A stretch of 33,868 nt of DNA from Thiorhodococcus drewsii AZ1 (GCF_000224065.1 NZ_AFWT01000050.1:1-33868), one strand, 5' to 3'. Shown: positions 8,566 through 16,774, counted from the stretch's first letter. The notes: generated by a model not told the origin, from the sequence alone. A program made the numbers and translations.

Positions 8566-9513
8566 ATGTCCGCCTGGCTCGTCGCACTGTTGCAGGCCCT
8601 GCTTTATCCGGCCCTGGCCCCGCTGCTGGTCGGCTGGGTGCGCAAGGTCAAGGCGCGACTGCAGAACCGGCGCGGGGCTTCGGTGTTCCAGCCCTATGCC
8701 GATCTGCGCAAGCTGCTGATCAAGGAGACTCGGGTCGCCCACACCGCCTCCGAGCTGTTCCGGGTCGCGCCCTACATCGTCTTCGTCGCTACCTGGCTGG
8801 CGGCCGCGACCGTGCCTCTGGTCGCGCTCGACCTGCCGATCGCGGCGGTGGCCGACATCATCGTGCTGGTCGGTCTGCTGGCCCTGGCCCGCTTCTTCCT
8901 CGCCCTGGCCGGGATGGACGCGGGCACCGCCTTCGGCGGCATGGGCGCCTCGCGCGAGATGCTGGTCTCGGCCCTAGCCGAGCCGGCCATGCTGATGGCG
9001 GTCTTCACCCTGGCCATGACCGCCCACAGCACCAGTCTGCAGAGCGTCATGGCACATCACCTGGCCGACGGCTTCCTGCTGCGTCCCTCCTATCTCTTCG
9101 CCTTCGGCGCACTGGTCCTGGTGGCCCTGGCCGAATGCGGCCGCATCCCGGTCGACAATCCTTCGACCCACCTGGAGCTGACCATGATCCACGAGGCCAT
9201 GCTGCTCGAGTACAGCGGCCGCCACCTGGCGCTCATGGAATGGGCGGCCCAGATCAAGCTGCTGCTCTACGGGGTGCTGATCGTCAATGTCTTCTTCCCC
9301 TGGGGCGTGGGGGCGAACTTCGGTGTCCTGGCGCTCGGCTCGGGTCTGGCCGTGGTGCTGCTCAAGCTGCTGGTGCTGGGCGCACTGCTGGCGGCGGGCG
9401 AGACGGTCCTGGCCAAGATGCGTCTGTTCCGCGTGCCCGGCTTCCTCAACCTGGCCCTGCTGCTGGCCCTGCTGGGTCTGCTGAGCCACGTCATCCTGGA
9501 GGTGGGCGCATGA
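8566..9513 (+). CDS. hyfC: Membrane subunit HyfC (NuoH-like)
   Basis: 315 residues, NuoH/HycD family, the membrane anchor that joins the antiporter-like arm to the peripheral arm. Visible features: a starting helix 'ALLQALLYPALAPLLVGWV', the loop 'KARLQNRRGASVFQPYADLRKLLIKE' that is the family signature, and 'ECGRIPVDNPSTHLELTMIHEAMLLEYSG' with acidic residues that line the proton path in this family. The start is the ATG at 8566, set by a strong GGAGGAGG at 8552-8559; longer upstream frame is not needed. The stop overlaps hyfE by 4 nt. Confidence 0.93.
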   Translation: MSAWLVALLQALLYPALAPLLVGWVRKVKARLQNRRGASVFQPYADLRKLLIKETRVAHTASELFRVAPYIVFVATWLAAATVPLVALDLPIAAVADIIVLVGLLALARFFLALAGMDAGTAFGGMGASREMLVSALAEPAMLMAVFTLAMTAHSTSLQSVMAHHLADGFLLRPSYLFAFGALVLVALAECGRIPVDNPSTHLELTMIHEAMLLEYSGRHLALMEWAAQIKLLLYGVLIVNVFFPWGVGANFGVLALGSGLAVVLLKLLVLGALLAAGETVLAKMRLFRVPGFLNLALLLALLGLLSHVILEVGA

Positions 9514-10193
9514 GTCTGACGGTCCTGACCCTGCTGCAGCAGTTCGTGCTGCTGCTGGCGGCACTGGCGCTCTTCCTGTCCTTCGTGCTGCTGTCCCAGA
9601 CCCGGCTGATCGCGGCCATCCGCGTCTTCGCCTGGCAGGGCGCGCTGGTGGCGGCGGTGACCCTGACGGTCGCGCTCGCCGGCCACGCGCACCATCTCTA
9701 TTTCTCGGCGGCCCTGACCCTCGGGCTCAAGGCGATGCTCATCCCCGCGATGCTGCACCGCATGACCCGGCGTCTGGGACTGGAACGCCAGTCCGAGACC
9801 CTGAGCCGTCCGGCGCTGGTCATCATGGCCGCCGTGGTGCTGGTGATCTTCAGCTACTGGGTGGTGGAGCCCATGGTTGCCAACGGCCTGGCCTTCACCC
9901 GCAACATCATCGCGGTGAGCTTGGCGGTGGTGCTGATCGGTCTGCTGATGATGGTCTTCCGCCAGCAGGCGGTGGCCCAGGTGCTGGGATTCATGTCGAT
10001 GGAGAACGGTCTCTTCCTCGCCGCCGTCTCGGCCACCGCCGGCATGCCCCTGGTGGTCGAGCTGGGCGTCGCCTTCGACGTCCTGGTCGCCATGGTCCTG
10101 TTCGGCGTCTTCTTCTTCCAAATCCGCGAGAGCATCGACTCGCTCGACGTCGACCGGCTCAACCGGCTGACGGAGACGGAGGAGACACGATGA
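9510..10193 (+). CDS. hyfE: Membrane subunit HyfE (NuoK-containing)
   Basis: 227 residues with six or seven hydrophobic segments, HyfE family. The C-terminal part holds a NuoK-like stretch ('QVLGFMSMENGLFLAAVSATAGMP' and 'ELGVAFDVLVAMVLFGVFFFQI') with the membrane glutamates expected of NuoK. The ATG at 9510 overlaps the hyfC stop (ATGA). The gene ends at 10193 and is then separated from hyfF by a 220-bp repeat-filled gap, the only such gap in the operon. Confidence 0.92.
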   Translation: MSLTVLTLLQQFVLLLAALALFLSFVLLSQTRLIAAIRVFAWQGALVAAVTLTVALAGHAHHLYFSAALTLGLKAMLIPAMLHRMTRRLGLERQSETLSRPALVIMAAVVLVIFSYWVVEPMVANGLAFTRNIIAVSLAVVLIGLLMMVFRQQAVAQVLGFMSMENGLFLAAVSATAGMPLVVELGVAFDVLVAMVLFGVFFFQIRESIDSLDVDRLNRLTETEETR

Positions 10194-10196
10194 TTG

Positions 10197-10410
10197 GGAT
10201 AGCTGCCAGCATCCAGTTTTTAGCCTCCAGCCTCCAGCCTCCAGCTTCCAGCCAGAGGGTGCTGTGCGGACGTGAGAGCGGGAGATTCGCCTCGGTGGGT
10301 TCTTTGCGGGGAGGGAAGAGCGTCTTCCATGATAGCTGGCAGCTGGAGGCTGGAAGCTGGAAGCTTCCCCATTACAGCTGGCCGCTGGAGGCTGGCGGCT
10401 GGAGGCTCCA
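10197..10410. repeat. Interspersed inverted repeat cluster inside the hyf operon
   Basis: Two arms built from GCTGGAGGCTGGAAGCTGGA-like units face each other: CCTCCAGCCTCCAGCTTCC in 10217-10251 and the opposite sense in 10333-10410 (several tandem GCTGGAGGCTGG/GCTGGAAGCTGG units). The spacer between the arms (about 10252-10332) contains no gene. The other gene junctions of the operon from 6525 on are 4-nt overlaps or a 28-nt gap, so this looks like a mobile repeat inserted between hyfE and hyfF. The transcript could fold into a long hairpin here and alter the hyfE/hyfF expression ratio. Confidence 0.75.
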
Positions 10411-10413
10411 AAA

Positions 10414-11886
10414 ATGACCTCGTTGTCTCTGACGCTTCTGACGCCTCTGATCGGCGGTCTGGTCCTCATCCTCATGCGCTCGCCCGGCCCGGCCGGGTGG
10501 CTGAATCTGGGCGTGTCGGCCCTGACGCTGGCCGGATCCTTGGGGCTGGCCTGGTCGGTCTGGCATCTGGGCTCGGTGGCCGGGATGGGCTTCCGGGTCG
10601 ATGCCTTCAACGTCTATCTGGTGGTGCTGACCGCCTTCGTGGGGCTGACCACGGGCATCTTTTCGCGGCCCTACATGCGTCACGTCCAGGCGAGCGGGCG
10701 GATCAGCGCCTGGAGTCTGCGCGTCTATCACGGCATGTATCAGGCATTCATGCTGACCATGCTGGTGGCCCTGACGACGGACAACCTGGGCGTGCTCTGG
10801 GTGGCGGTCGAGGGCGCGACCCTGGCGACCGTGCTGCTGGTGTCGCTCTACCGCACGCCCGAGGCGGTCGAGGCGGCCTGGAAGTATTTCATCCTCTGCG
10901 GCGTGGGCATCGCACTGGCGCTGTTCGGGACCGTGCTGACCTATTTCGCCGCCCAGCACGTGATGGCGGATCCGGGCACGGGGCTAACCTGGAGCGCGCT
11001 CTACGAGCGCTCGCACGATCTGGACCCGACCGTGATGCGCATCGCCTTCGTCTTCCTGCTGGTCGGCTACGGGACCAAGGTGGGTCTGGTGCCCATGCAC
11101 CAGTGGCTGCCGGACGCCCATTCGGAGGGACCGACGCCCATGTCGGCGGTGCTCTCGGGGCTGCTGCTGAACGTGGCGCTCTATGCCGTGGTGCGGCTCA
11201 AAATGCTGGTCGACGGATCCCTGGCCGAGACCGCGACGCCCCACCTGGCTGGCGCCCTGCTGATGGGATTCGGCCTGGTCTCCTTCCTGGTCGCCGGGCT
11301 CTTCCTGCACCGCCAGCGCGACATCAAGCGCATGTTCAGCTATTCCTCGATCGAGCACATGGGGCTCATGACCTTCGCCTTCGGTCTGGGCGGGCCGCTC
11401 GCCACCTTCGGGGCGCTGCTGCACATGCTGGTGCATTCGCTGACCAAGTCGGCCATCTTCATCACCGTGGGGCATGCGACCCATGTCGCCGGCACCCAGT
11501 CGATCGACCGCATCCGCGGGCTGATCCGCACCCAGCCGGCCATCGGCTGGTCGCTGCTGTTCGGCGTGGTCGCCATCGCCGGCTTCCCCCCGTTTGGGGT
11601 CTTCACCAGCGAGTTCCTGCTGCTGACCGCCACCATGCAGTCGCAGCCCTGGTTTACGGTGGTGTTGCTGAGCGGTCTGGCGGTCGCCTTCGCCGGGCTC
11701 TTCCGGCATCTGCATCCCATGGTCTACGGCGCCGCGCCCGAGGGGCAGCGTCCGGTCGAGGCCAACATGCTGCCGGTCTACTTCCATCTGGGGCTGGTGC
11801 TCTGGCTGGGTCTGGCGATCCCGGACGTGCTGTCCGCCTGGCTGGACCGCGCGACCCAGCTCATCACCGGGGGGCATCTGCTGTGA
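10414..11886 (+). CDS. hyfF: Membrane subunit HyfF (antiporter-like, NuoM/N type)
   Basis: 490 residues, a second Mrp/NuoL-M-N-type subunit with about 14 hydrophobic segments. The signature 'KVGLVPMHQWLPDAHSEGPTPMSAVLSGLLLN' with its His/Lys is present, as is 'RDIKRMFSYSSIEHMGLM' and the loop 'LHMLVHSLTKSAIFITVGHA' with the conserved Lys. It would form the second ion channel of the complex. The ATG at 10414 follows GGAGGC at 10401-10406, which belongs to the repeat cluster, so the repeat now supplies its ribosome binding site. The stop overlaps the GTG start of hyfG by 4 nt. Confidence 0.93.
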   Translation: MTSLSLTLLTPLIGGLVLILMRSPGPAGWLNLGVSALTLAGSLGLAWSVWHLGSVAGMGFRVDAFNVYLVVLTAFVGLTTGIFSRPYMRHVQASGRISAWSLRVYHGMYQAFMLTMLVALTTDNLGVLWVAVEGATLATVLLVSLYRTPEAVEAAWKYFILCGVGIALALFGTVLTYFAAQHVMADPGTGLTWSALYERSHDLDPTVMRIAFVFLLVGYGTKVGLVPMHQWLPDAHSEGPTPMSAVLSGLLLNVALYAVVRLKMLVDGSLAETATPHLAGALLMGFGLVSFLVAGLFLHRQRDIKRMFSYSSIEHMGLMTFAFGLGGPLATFGALLHMLVHSLTKSAIFITVGHATHVAGTQSIDRIRGLIRTQPAIGWSLLFGVVAIAGFPPFGVFTSEFLLLTATMQSQPWFTVVLLSGLAVAFAGLFRHLHPMVYGAAPEGQRPVEANMLPVYFHLGLVLWLGLAIPDVLSAWLDRATQLITGGHLL

Positions 11887-13496
11887 GCGAGACCCAGAAC
11901 CGCTTCGAGTGGCTGTCCGAATATCTGGTTCGGCCGGCCTACGGCTGGGCCGGCGAGCGCGATGCGGATCCCGACGTCCTGGCACCGGCCCGCCGTTTCC
12001 TGCTCGACCCCGAGGCCTGGGGGATGGCGGCGCGTCTGGCGGCGTCCATGGGACTGCGCCACGCCGGGCTCTGGGCCGATCCGCTCGATGCCGAGGGCGA
12101 GGCAGGCGTGCTGCGGGTCCAGGCCTGCCTGGAGCTCGAGGGCGATTATCTGGTCCTGGAGACCCAGGTTCCGCTCGACCGGCCGACGATCGACTCGCAC
12201 ACCCCCACCTATCCCGGCCTCGACCGTCTCGAGCGCCATGCCCAGGATCTGACCGGACTGAGCTTCACCGGTCACCCCGACGGCCGCCGTTGGACCCGTC
12301 ACCAGGCCTGGCCCGAGGACCGCTTCCCGCTGCGCAGCGATTTCCCGCTGAGTGGCGAGACCAAGGCCCGCACCCCGGCGGACGCCGACTATCCCTTCGT
12401 GCGCGTCCAGGGTGCCGGGGTCTACGAGATTCCGGTCGGTCCGGTGCATGCCGGTATCATTGAGCCGGGCCACTTCCGCTTCCAGGCCATGGGCGAGGAG
12501 GTGCTGCGACTGGAGCAGCGGCTCGGCTACACCCACAAGGGCATCGAGAAGCTGGCGGTGGGTCGCGATGCGTCCGGCCTGGCCCGGCTTGCCGGTCGCG
12601 TCTCGGGCGACTCGACCGTCTCCCACGCTTGGGCCGCCTGTCAGGCGATGGAGCGCGCCGCCGGCTGCGAGGTGCCGCCACGCGCGCTCTTCCTGCGCGC
12701 CCTCATGGCCGAGCGCGAGCGCATCGCCAACCATCTGGGCGACATCGGCGCCATCTGCAACGACGTCGGCTTCGCCTTCGCCCTGGCCCAGTGCGGCCGG
12801 CTGCGCGAGCAGTGGCAGCGGCGCAGCCAGGCGCTCTTCGGCCATCGCTTCATGATGGATGCGGTGATTCCGGGCGGCGTCGTCCAGGATCTGACGCCCG
12901 AGGGCTTTCAGCAGCTGCGCCTCGACCACGCGGCGCTGCACAAGGTCATCGAACCGCTGTTCGACGTCATCCAGGACCATCCGTCGCTTGACGACCGGCT
13001 GATGCGTACCGGCATCCTGTCCGCCGAGGACGCCCGGGCGCTGGGCTGCACCGGCTATGTCGGCAAGGCCAGCGGCCAGTCCTTCGACGTCCGCCGCGAC
13101 AGCCCCTACGCTCCCTACGACCAGCTGCGGGTCGAGGTTCCAGCCGAGACCGCCGGCGACGTCTCCGCCCGCGTCGCCGTGCGCATCGCCGAGGTCCGCG
13201 CCAGCCTCTGGATGCTCGACCGTCTCCTCGACGCCCTTCCCGAGGGCGAAATCGCCGCACCCTTCAGCCCGCCGCCACCCGGCGCCATGGGCCTCGGAAT
13301 CATCGACGGCTGGCGCGGCGAGATCCTCGCCTTCGTCCGCTTCAGCACCGACAGCCGAATCGCACGATACTTCCCCCGCGACCCCAGCTGGTTCACCTGG
13401 CCTGCATTGGAACGTCTCATCCTCGGGAACATCGTTCCGGATTTTCCGGTGTGTAATAAATCGGTGAATGGGTCTTATTCGGGGGAGGATTTGTAG
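11883..13496 (+). CDS. hyfG: HyfG-like large subunit without NiFe ligands (EhrL-type)
   Basis: 537 residues from a GTG at 11883 overlapping the hyfF stop. Residues 1 to about 165 are a NuoC-like domain ('ERHAQDLTGLSFTGHPDGRRW', 'WPEDRFPLRSDFPL'); the remainder is NuoD-like ('PVGPVHAGIIEPGHFRF', 'YTHKGIEKLA', 'ERERIANHLGDIGAICND'). In true hydrogenases the pocket has CxxC after the HKGIEKL helix and a C-terminal DPCxxC. Here the first site reads S241-G-D-S244 and the last reads NGSYSGEDL at 529-537, so all four metal ligands are missing. That matches energy-converting-hydrogenase-related (Ehr) complexes. The protein ends naturally at about that motif, so no processing tail is present. The complex likely couples another redox or conformational step to ion translocation; the reaction is unknown. 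Confidence 0.9.
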   Translation: MSETQNRFEWLSEYLVRPAYGWAGERDADPDVLAPARRFLLDPEAWGMAARLAASMGLRHAGLWADPLDAEGEAGVLRVQACLELEGDYLVLETQVPLDRPTIDSHTPTYPGLDRLERHAQDLTGLSFTGHPDGRRWTRHQAWPEDRFPLRSDFPLSGETKARTPADADYPFVRVQGAGVYEIPVGPVHAGIIEPGHFRFQAMGEEVLRLEQRLGYTHKGIEKLAVGRDASGLARLAGRVSGDSTVSHAWAACQAMERAAGCEVPPRALFLRALMAERERIANHLGDIGAICNDVGFAFALAQCGRLREQWQRRSQALFGHRFMMDAVIPGGVVQDLTPEGFQQLRLDHAALHKVIEPLFDVIQDHPSLDDRLMRTGILSAEDARALGCTGYVGKASGQSFDVRRDSPYAPYDQLRVEVPAETAGDVSARVAVRIAEVRASLWMLDRLLDALPEGEIAAPFSPPPPGAMGLGIIDGWRGEILAFVRFSTDSRIARYFPRDPSWFTWPALERLILGNIVPDFPVCNKSVNGSYSGEDL

Positions 13497-13532
13497 TCGA
13501 AGATGCGAGGTGGGTGCTTCTGATGAACTTTT

Positions 13533-14174
13533 TTGAGATGTGTGCGATCGGTTAAGTGGGAAAATATTGTACCAGTCTGGGGTTATGCTAGTACGTTAGT
13601 GGCCTGTCTCAACTTAAAACACGTTAGTAATGAAGTCGGAACAGGGGCGCGTTTTTTGGATATTTTATTTGTTATTATAGCGCTGCTAACTCTTATCGCA
13701 GCATTGCTCGTTATTCCAGAATTCCGCAAGAAAATAGGAATTGAACGATGGGGTTCAAATCAAACCCCTCTGGGGCGTCCAATCTTCCAAGGCGAAATAG
13801 CATCCTTTGAAAAATCAGCAAAGTTCGAGAGGTTTATTGCGGAAAACGAGGGGGGGATTGTTTTCATTGATGCATTCATAGATGAAATGAAATTTTATGG
13901 TGTAACAGAAAATCCTGAGCCGTATTTTGTTCTCTATGATGAATGCTTTGAACCCTTAGATGCTGGAGAGCATCCATCATACGAAAAATGTACGGGTATT
14001 TGTTACAGTATCATTGGAATTAATGAGGAAAATGATTCAAGATTCTATCTTTTTCGAGGCCAGTGTAAGATTTACGGATACTTTGCTGTGATTGGGTGCG
14101 ATGGGCCCCATCAAGGTCTAATGGTATGCAAACTAAAAGCAATTAACTTTGAGTTTGCAGGCGCTAATTCATGA
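13533..14174 (+). CDS. Unknown protein with one membrane segment
   Basis: Up to 213 residues from a TTG at 13533; the real start is unclear, and a GTG near 13600 is also possible. One strong hydrophobic segment at about residues 42-63 (LDILFVIIALLTLIAALLVI) is followed by a soluble, acidic C-terminal domain of about 145 residues, including 'ENEGGIVFIDAFIDEMKFYG' and four scattered cysteines. I do not recognise the family. Base composition is far AT-richer than the hyf genes next to it, so the gene was probably acquired. It begins only 36 bp after hyfG stops. Confidence 0.6.
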   Translation: MRCVRSVKWENIVPVWGYASTLVACLNLKHVSNEVGTGARFLDILFVIIALLTLIAALLVIPEFRKKIGIERWGSNQTPLGRPIFQGEIASFEKSAKFERFIAENEGGIVFIDAFIDEMKFYGVTENPEPYFVLYDECFEPLDAGEHPSYEKCTGICYSIIGINEENDSRFYLFRGQCKIYGYFAVIGCDGPHQGLMVCKLKAINFEFAGANS

Positions 14175-14313
14175 CGTAAAAAATCAGTGTCAAGTCTTGC
14201 AATTAAACGCTAGCGTTATTGTTAGATCAGGTTTCCATGGCGGCGTTGTAGATAAAATGTTCCACACGATTTGGTAGAGTCAGTAAACCTTACGTGCACA
14301 TCGGGGGTGTCTT

Positions 14314-14952
14314 TTGAAAGGTCCAAGTCCTGAAGATAAAGAACCCATGAAGGGATTTCCTCAAGTAGGATATTTGAAGAACTTCATTTCTTCTGAAAAC
14401 ATCATTGTTGGTGACTATACCTACTACGATGATCCTGAAGGCCCCGCCCGATTTGAGAGTAATGTGCTTTATCATTTTCCATTTATTGGAGATAAGCTTT
14501 TAATAGGGAAATTCTGCGCTATTGCAAAAGATGTAAAATTTATTATGAATGGCGCCAATCATAAAATTTCTGGCTTTTCTACATACCCATTCCAGATATT
14601 CGGCAATGGATGGGAGAGGGTAATGCCAAAAGAGGGAGAGCTACCCTTCAAAGGCGACACGGAAATTGGGAATGATGTTTGGATTGGCTATGAATCTACA
14701 ATTATGCCGGGAGTCAAAATTGGTAGTGGCGCAATAATAGCGAGCAAGTCGGTCGTAGTGAATGATGTTCCCGCTTACGCTGTTGTAGGTGGTAATCCTG
14801 CCAAAGTCATCAAGTATCGATTTGATGAAAGTGTGATTGGTGAGCTGTTAGAGATCGCTTGGTGGGATTGGTGTGCGGAAAAAATTACTGAAAATCTTGA
14901 GGCGATAGTCGGTTGTGACCTTACTGCCCTTCGGCGGGCAAGCGGATTATAA
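14314..14952 (+). CDS. Vat/CatB-type xenobiotic O-acetyltransferase
   Basis: 212 residues, left-handed beta-helix acetyltransferase that uses acetyl-CoA. The N-terminal 'KGPSPEDKEPMKGFPQ' resembles the start of streptogramin acetyltransferases, and this supports the TTG start at 14314. The catalytic histidine lies in 'IMNGANH' (His83), followed by the family loop 'STYPFQIFGNGWE', the hexapeptide turns 'EIGNDVWIGYESTIMPGVKIGSGAIIASKSVV' and 'GGNPAKVIKYRF'. Close relatives inactivate virginiamycin-type streptogramins or chloramphenicol, but the fold is also used on sugars, and a resistance phenotype is only possible, not shown. The flanking bases are AT-rich, consistent with transfer. Confidence 0.82.
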   Translation: MKGPSPEDKEPMKGFPQVGYLKNFISSENIIVGDYTYYDDPEGPARFESNVLYHFPFIGDKLLIGKFCAIAKDVKFIMNGANHKISGFSTYPFQIFGNGWERVMPKEGELPFKGDTEIGNDVWIGYESTIMPGVKIGSGAIIASKSVVVNDVPAYAVVGGNPAKVIKYRFDESVIGELLEIAWWDWCAEKITENLEAIVGCDLTALRRASGL

Positions 14953-15128
14953 AAGCATTATAGAGCGATATCGGAAGCGCGTCTTTCAATCAATACTTGC
15001 ATCAATCTGTATCAACAGAGCTCCAGGGACGATTTCCGGTTGGAAGTATCTGTAAAGGCTGATACTCGGCAGGAGGAATCGAAGAGGAAAATCGCATAGC
15101 ATGATTAGTTATTTATGGAGAATATGAA

Positions 15129-15337
15129 ATGGATATTTTAGTAAGAGAGATATTGAAAGGAGATGAATTTGCACGGCTCGAAGTCTTAGATACAGCAACC
15201 AAGGAACTCCGCAGAACCTATCAGCCGCGAGTCAGTGGTGGAAGATGTGTTGTTGACGCGACCGGCGTGCTTGTTGCGCTGAAGGGAAACACACTTGTTG
15301 GCACGGCTGAATATATTCTTAAGGATCACCATGTCTA
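15129..15337 (+). pseudogene. GNAT-like acetyltransferase 5' fragment cut by IS630
   Basis: The first ~70 codons from ATG 15129 (with GGAG upstream) read like the start of a GNAT protein, with beta strands around 'VVDATGVLVALKGNTLVGTAEYILKDHHVY', where an acetyl-CoA-binding motif would follow. The reading frame then enters the left end of the IS630 element, which supplies the last ~24 codons and the stop at 15413. Joining the sequence across the insertion (one TA kept) gives only about 17 more codons before a stop, so the gene was probably already damaged or is not a normal GNAT. Confidence 0.5.
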
Positions 15338-16467
15338 TACCCGTCTCATACGAATTTTCGGCTCAGGCTCCCTCGTTAACCGTCTGCTCACCATGGTAAT
15401 CTCCAGCGCATGAACGACTACCGACTGAGCGATGAAGAGCTAGCTGAGCTGCGAGCGGCCCACCGCAGGGTGCGCGACATCCGCGAAGCTTACCGCATCA
15501 ATGCGGTCATTCTGCTTGGTCAGGGTCGTGGGGTGAAGGACATTGCCGATGCACTGCTGCTGGACCCTGAGACGGTGCGCAGCTATTTCAAGCGCTACCA
15601 GAAGGGCGGCCTTGATGAGCTGCTGCGCATGAGCTATGTGGGCAGTGAAGCGTTGCTCGATAGCACCCAGTTGCGTGAGCTGGATGCGCATCTGCAGAGC
15701 ACGCTGTATCAAACTGCAGCGGGCGTGGCGCGCTACGTCGAGCAACGCTGGGACGTGCGCTACACACCCAGCGGCATGAACGCGCTGCTGCATCGCCTCG
15801 GCTACGTCTACAAGAAACCGACGCTGCTGCCAGGCAAGCATCAGCCGGTCGAGGTTCAGGAGGCGTTTGTCTCCAAGTACCAGGATTTCAAGGACAAAAA
15901 GTCCGAAAAGGACGTGATTGTCTTCATGGACGCGGTTCACCCGCAGCACAATCCGGTGCTTGGCTGCGGCTGGATCAAGCGCGGGAAACAGCAGGCGATC
16001 CAGAGCAACACCGGACGGCAGCGGCTGAACATCAACGGCGCGATCAACATTGAGACGCTGGAACTCACGTACCGCATTGACAACACGATCAACGCGGTTT
16101 CTACGATTGCCTTGCTCAAACAGTTGGAGAGCGCTTACCCAGCGGCCTCTCGCATCATCGTGATTTGCGACAACGCCCGCTACTACAAATCCAAGCTCGT
16201 CGCGGAATACTTGAAGAACTCCCGCATTCAACTTGAGCCATTACCGGCGTATAGCCCGAATCTCAACCTGATCGAGCGATTCTGGAAATTCTTCAAGAAG
16301 CAAGTGCTTTACAATCGTTATTACGAGCGGTTTGCCGAGTTCCGAATAGCCTGCAAAGAGTTTTTTGCGGAGCTGGATCTCTATGCGCCCCAACTGCGCA
16401 CGCTGCTTGCTGAGAACTTCCAGATTATCGGTAATTGAGAACCGAAATCCTGCATTCGCTAGGTATA
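15336..16467 (+). mobile_element. IS630-family insertion sequence, complete
   Basis: The transposase gene at 15410-16438 is bounded by imperfect inverted ends. The left end is TATACC at 15336-15341 followed 14 nt later by TTTCGG; reading inward on the other strand from 16467 the right end is TATACC, again 14 nt before TTTCGG. TA dinucleotides stand at both outer edges (15336-15337, 16466-16467), as expected from the TA target preference of the IS630/Tc1 group. Length about 1.13 kb. The left end interrupts a GNAT-like fragment, and the right end adjoins a radical-SAM fragment on the other strand. Confidence 0.7.
15410..16438 (+). CDS. IS630-family DDE transposase
   Basis: 342 residues. The N-terminal half is a helix-turn-helix region ('RINAVILLGQGRGVKDIADALLLDPETVRSYFKRY'). 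The catalytic triad of the DDE domain is Asp174 ('VFMDAVHPQHN'), Asp254 ('IVICDNARYYKS') and Glu289 ('YSPNLNLIERFWKFFKK'). No frameshift or internal stop is seen, so the copy looks active. GC content is nearer to the hyf region than to the AT-rich neighbours. The ATG overlaps the stop of the preceding hybrid ORF by 4 nt, which is accidental. Confidence 0.93.
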   Translation: MNDYRLSDEELAELRAAHRRVRDIREAYRINAVILLGQGRGVKDIADALLLDPETVRSYFKRYQKGGLDELLRMSYVGSEALLDSTQLRELDAHLQSTLYQTAAGVARYVEQRWDVRYTPSGMNALLHRLGYVYKKPTLLPGKHQPVEVQEAFVSKYQDFKDKKSEKDVIVFMDAVHPQHNPVLGCGWIKRGKQQAIQSNTGRQRLNINGAINIETLELTYRIDNTINAVSTIALLKQLESAYPAASRIIVICDNARYYKSKLVAEYLKNSRIQLEPLPAYSPNLNLIERFWKFFKKQVLYNRYYERFAEFRIACKEFFAELDLYAPQLRTLLAENFQIIGN

Positions 16468-16748
16468 TGTTGGCATTGATCATCGGTACAACATAAGGCA
16501 ACATCTCCTGTCACTTTGATGTACATCTGCCTAAATGGTCGCGGACATACCGGCCCTGGATAAATCGGCTGCGATTCGGCCTTCAGCTTAACGACCCCAC
16601 CCCGGCTTGACCACCCATCAAAACCACTCGCATCATTGTGATTAATTTTTCGACGAAGGCGATCTGGCAAAGCGCGCAAAATGGTGTTTATTTTTTCTGC
16701 GGATTTACCAGTATAAGAATTAACCTTCATCACATCAAGACCGGACTA
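16468..16748 (-). pseudogene. Radical-SAM C-terminal SPASM fragment
   Basis: The minus strand encodes 'SGLDVMKVNSYTGKSAEKI', a phrase of the radical-SAM barrel type, and then 'CPRPFRQMYIKVTGDVALCCTDD', the classic SPASM segment that holds an auxiliary iron-sulfur cluster (C..PF....I...G.V.LCC.D). The N-terminal CxxxCxxC cluster half is absent: upstream lies the IS200 element, preceded in frame by a stop at about 16747. Downstream, the frame runs into the IS630 end at 16467. Only about 95 codons remain, so this is a remnant. Confidence 0.6.
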
Positions 16749-16753
16749 AACAA

Positions 16754-16774
16754 CCACCGGCTAAAAGCCGGTGG
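16754..16774. repeat. IS200 right-end hairpin
   Basis: CCACCGGCT pairs with AGCCGGTGG around an AAA loop; the plus strand continues GTTTGA. On the transposase strand it follows the end of tnpA, so it should be the right-end recognition structure. A further small hairpin (CGGACTGAAAGTCCG) lies at about 16785-16800. Confidence 0.65.

Noticed and set aside
10197-10410. CRISPR array
   Set aside because: Units are short, contiguous and face each other as an inverted repeat; there are no regular unique spacers and no cas genes.
11883-13496. Active NiFe hydrogenase large subunit
   Set aside because: Both cysteine pairs required for the NiFe site are absent and no C-terminal processing tail exists.
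14175-14313. Integron attC site between the unknown gene and the Vat-like gene
   Set aside because: A GTTAGAT-like core and a 12-bp palindrome (AACGCTAGCGTT) occur, but no matching partner core with proper spacing was found and no integrase is present.
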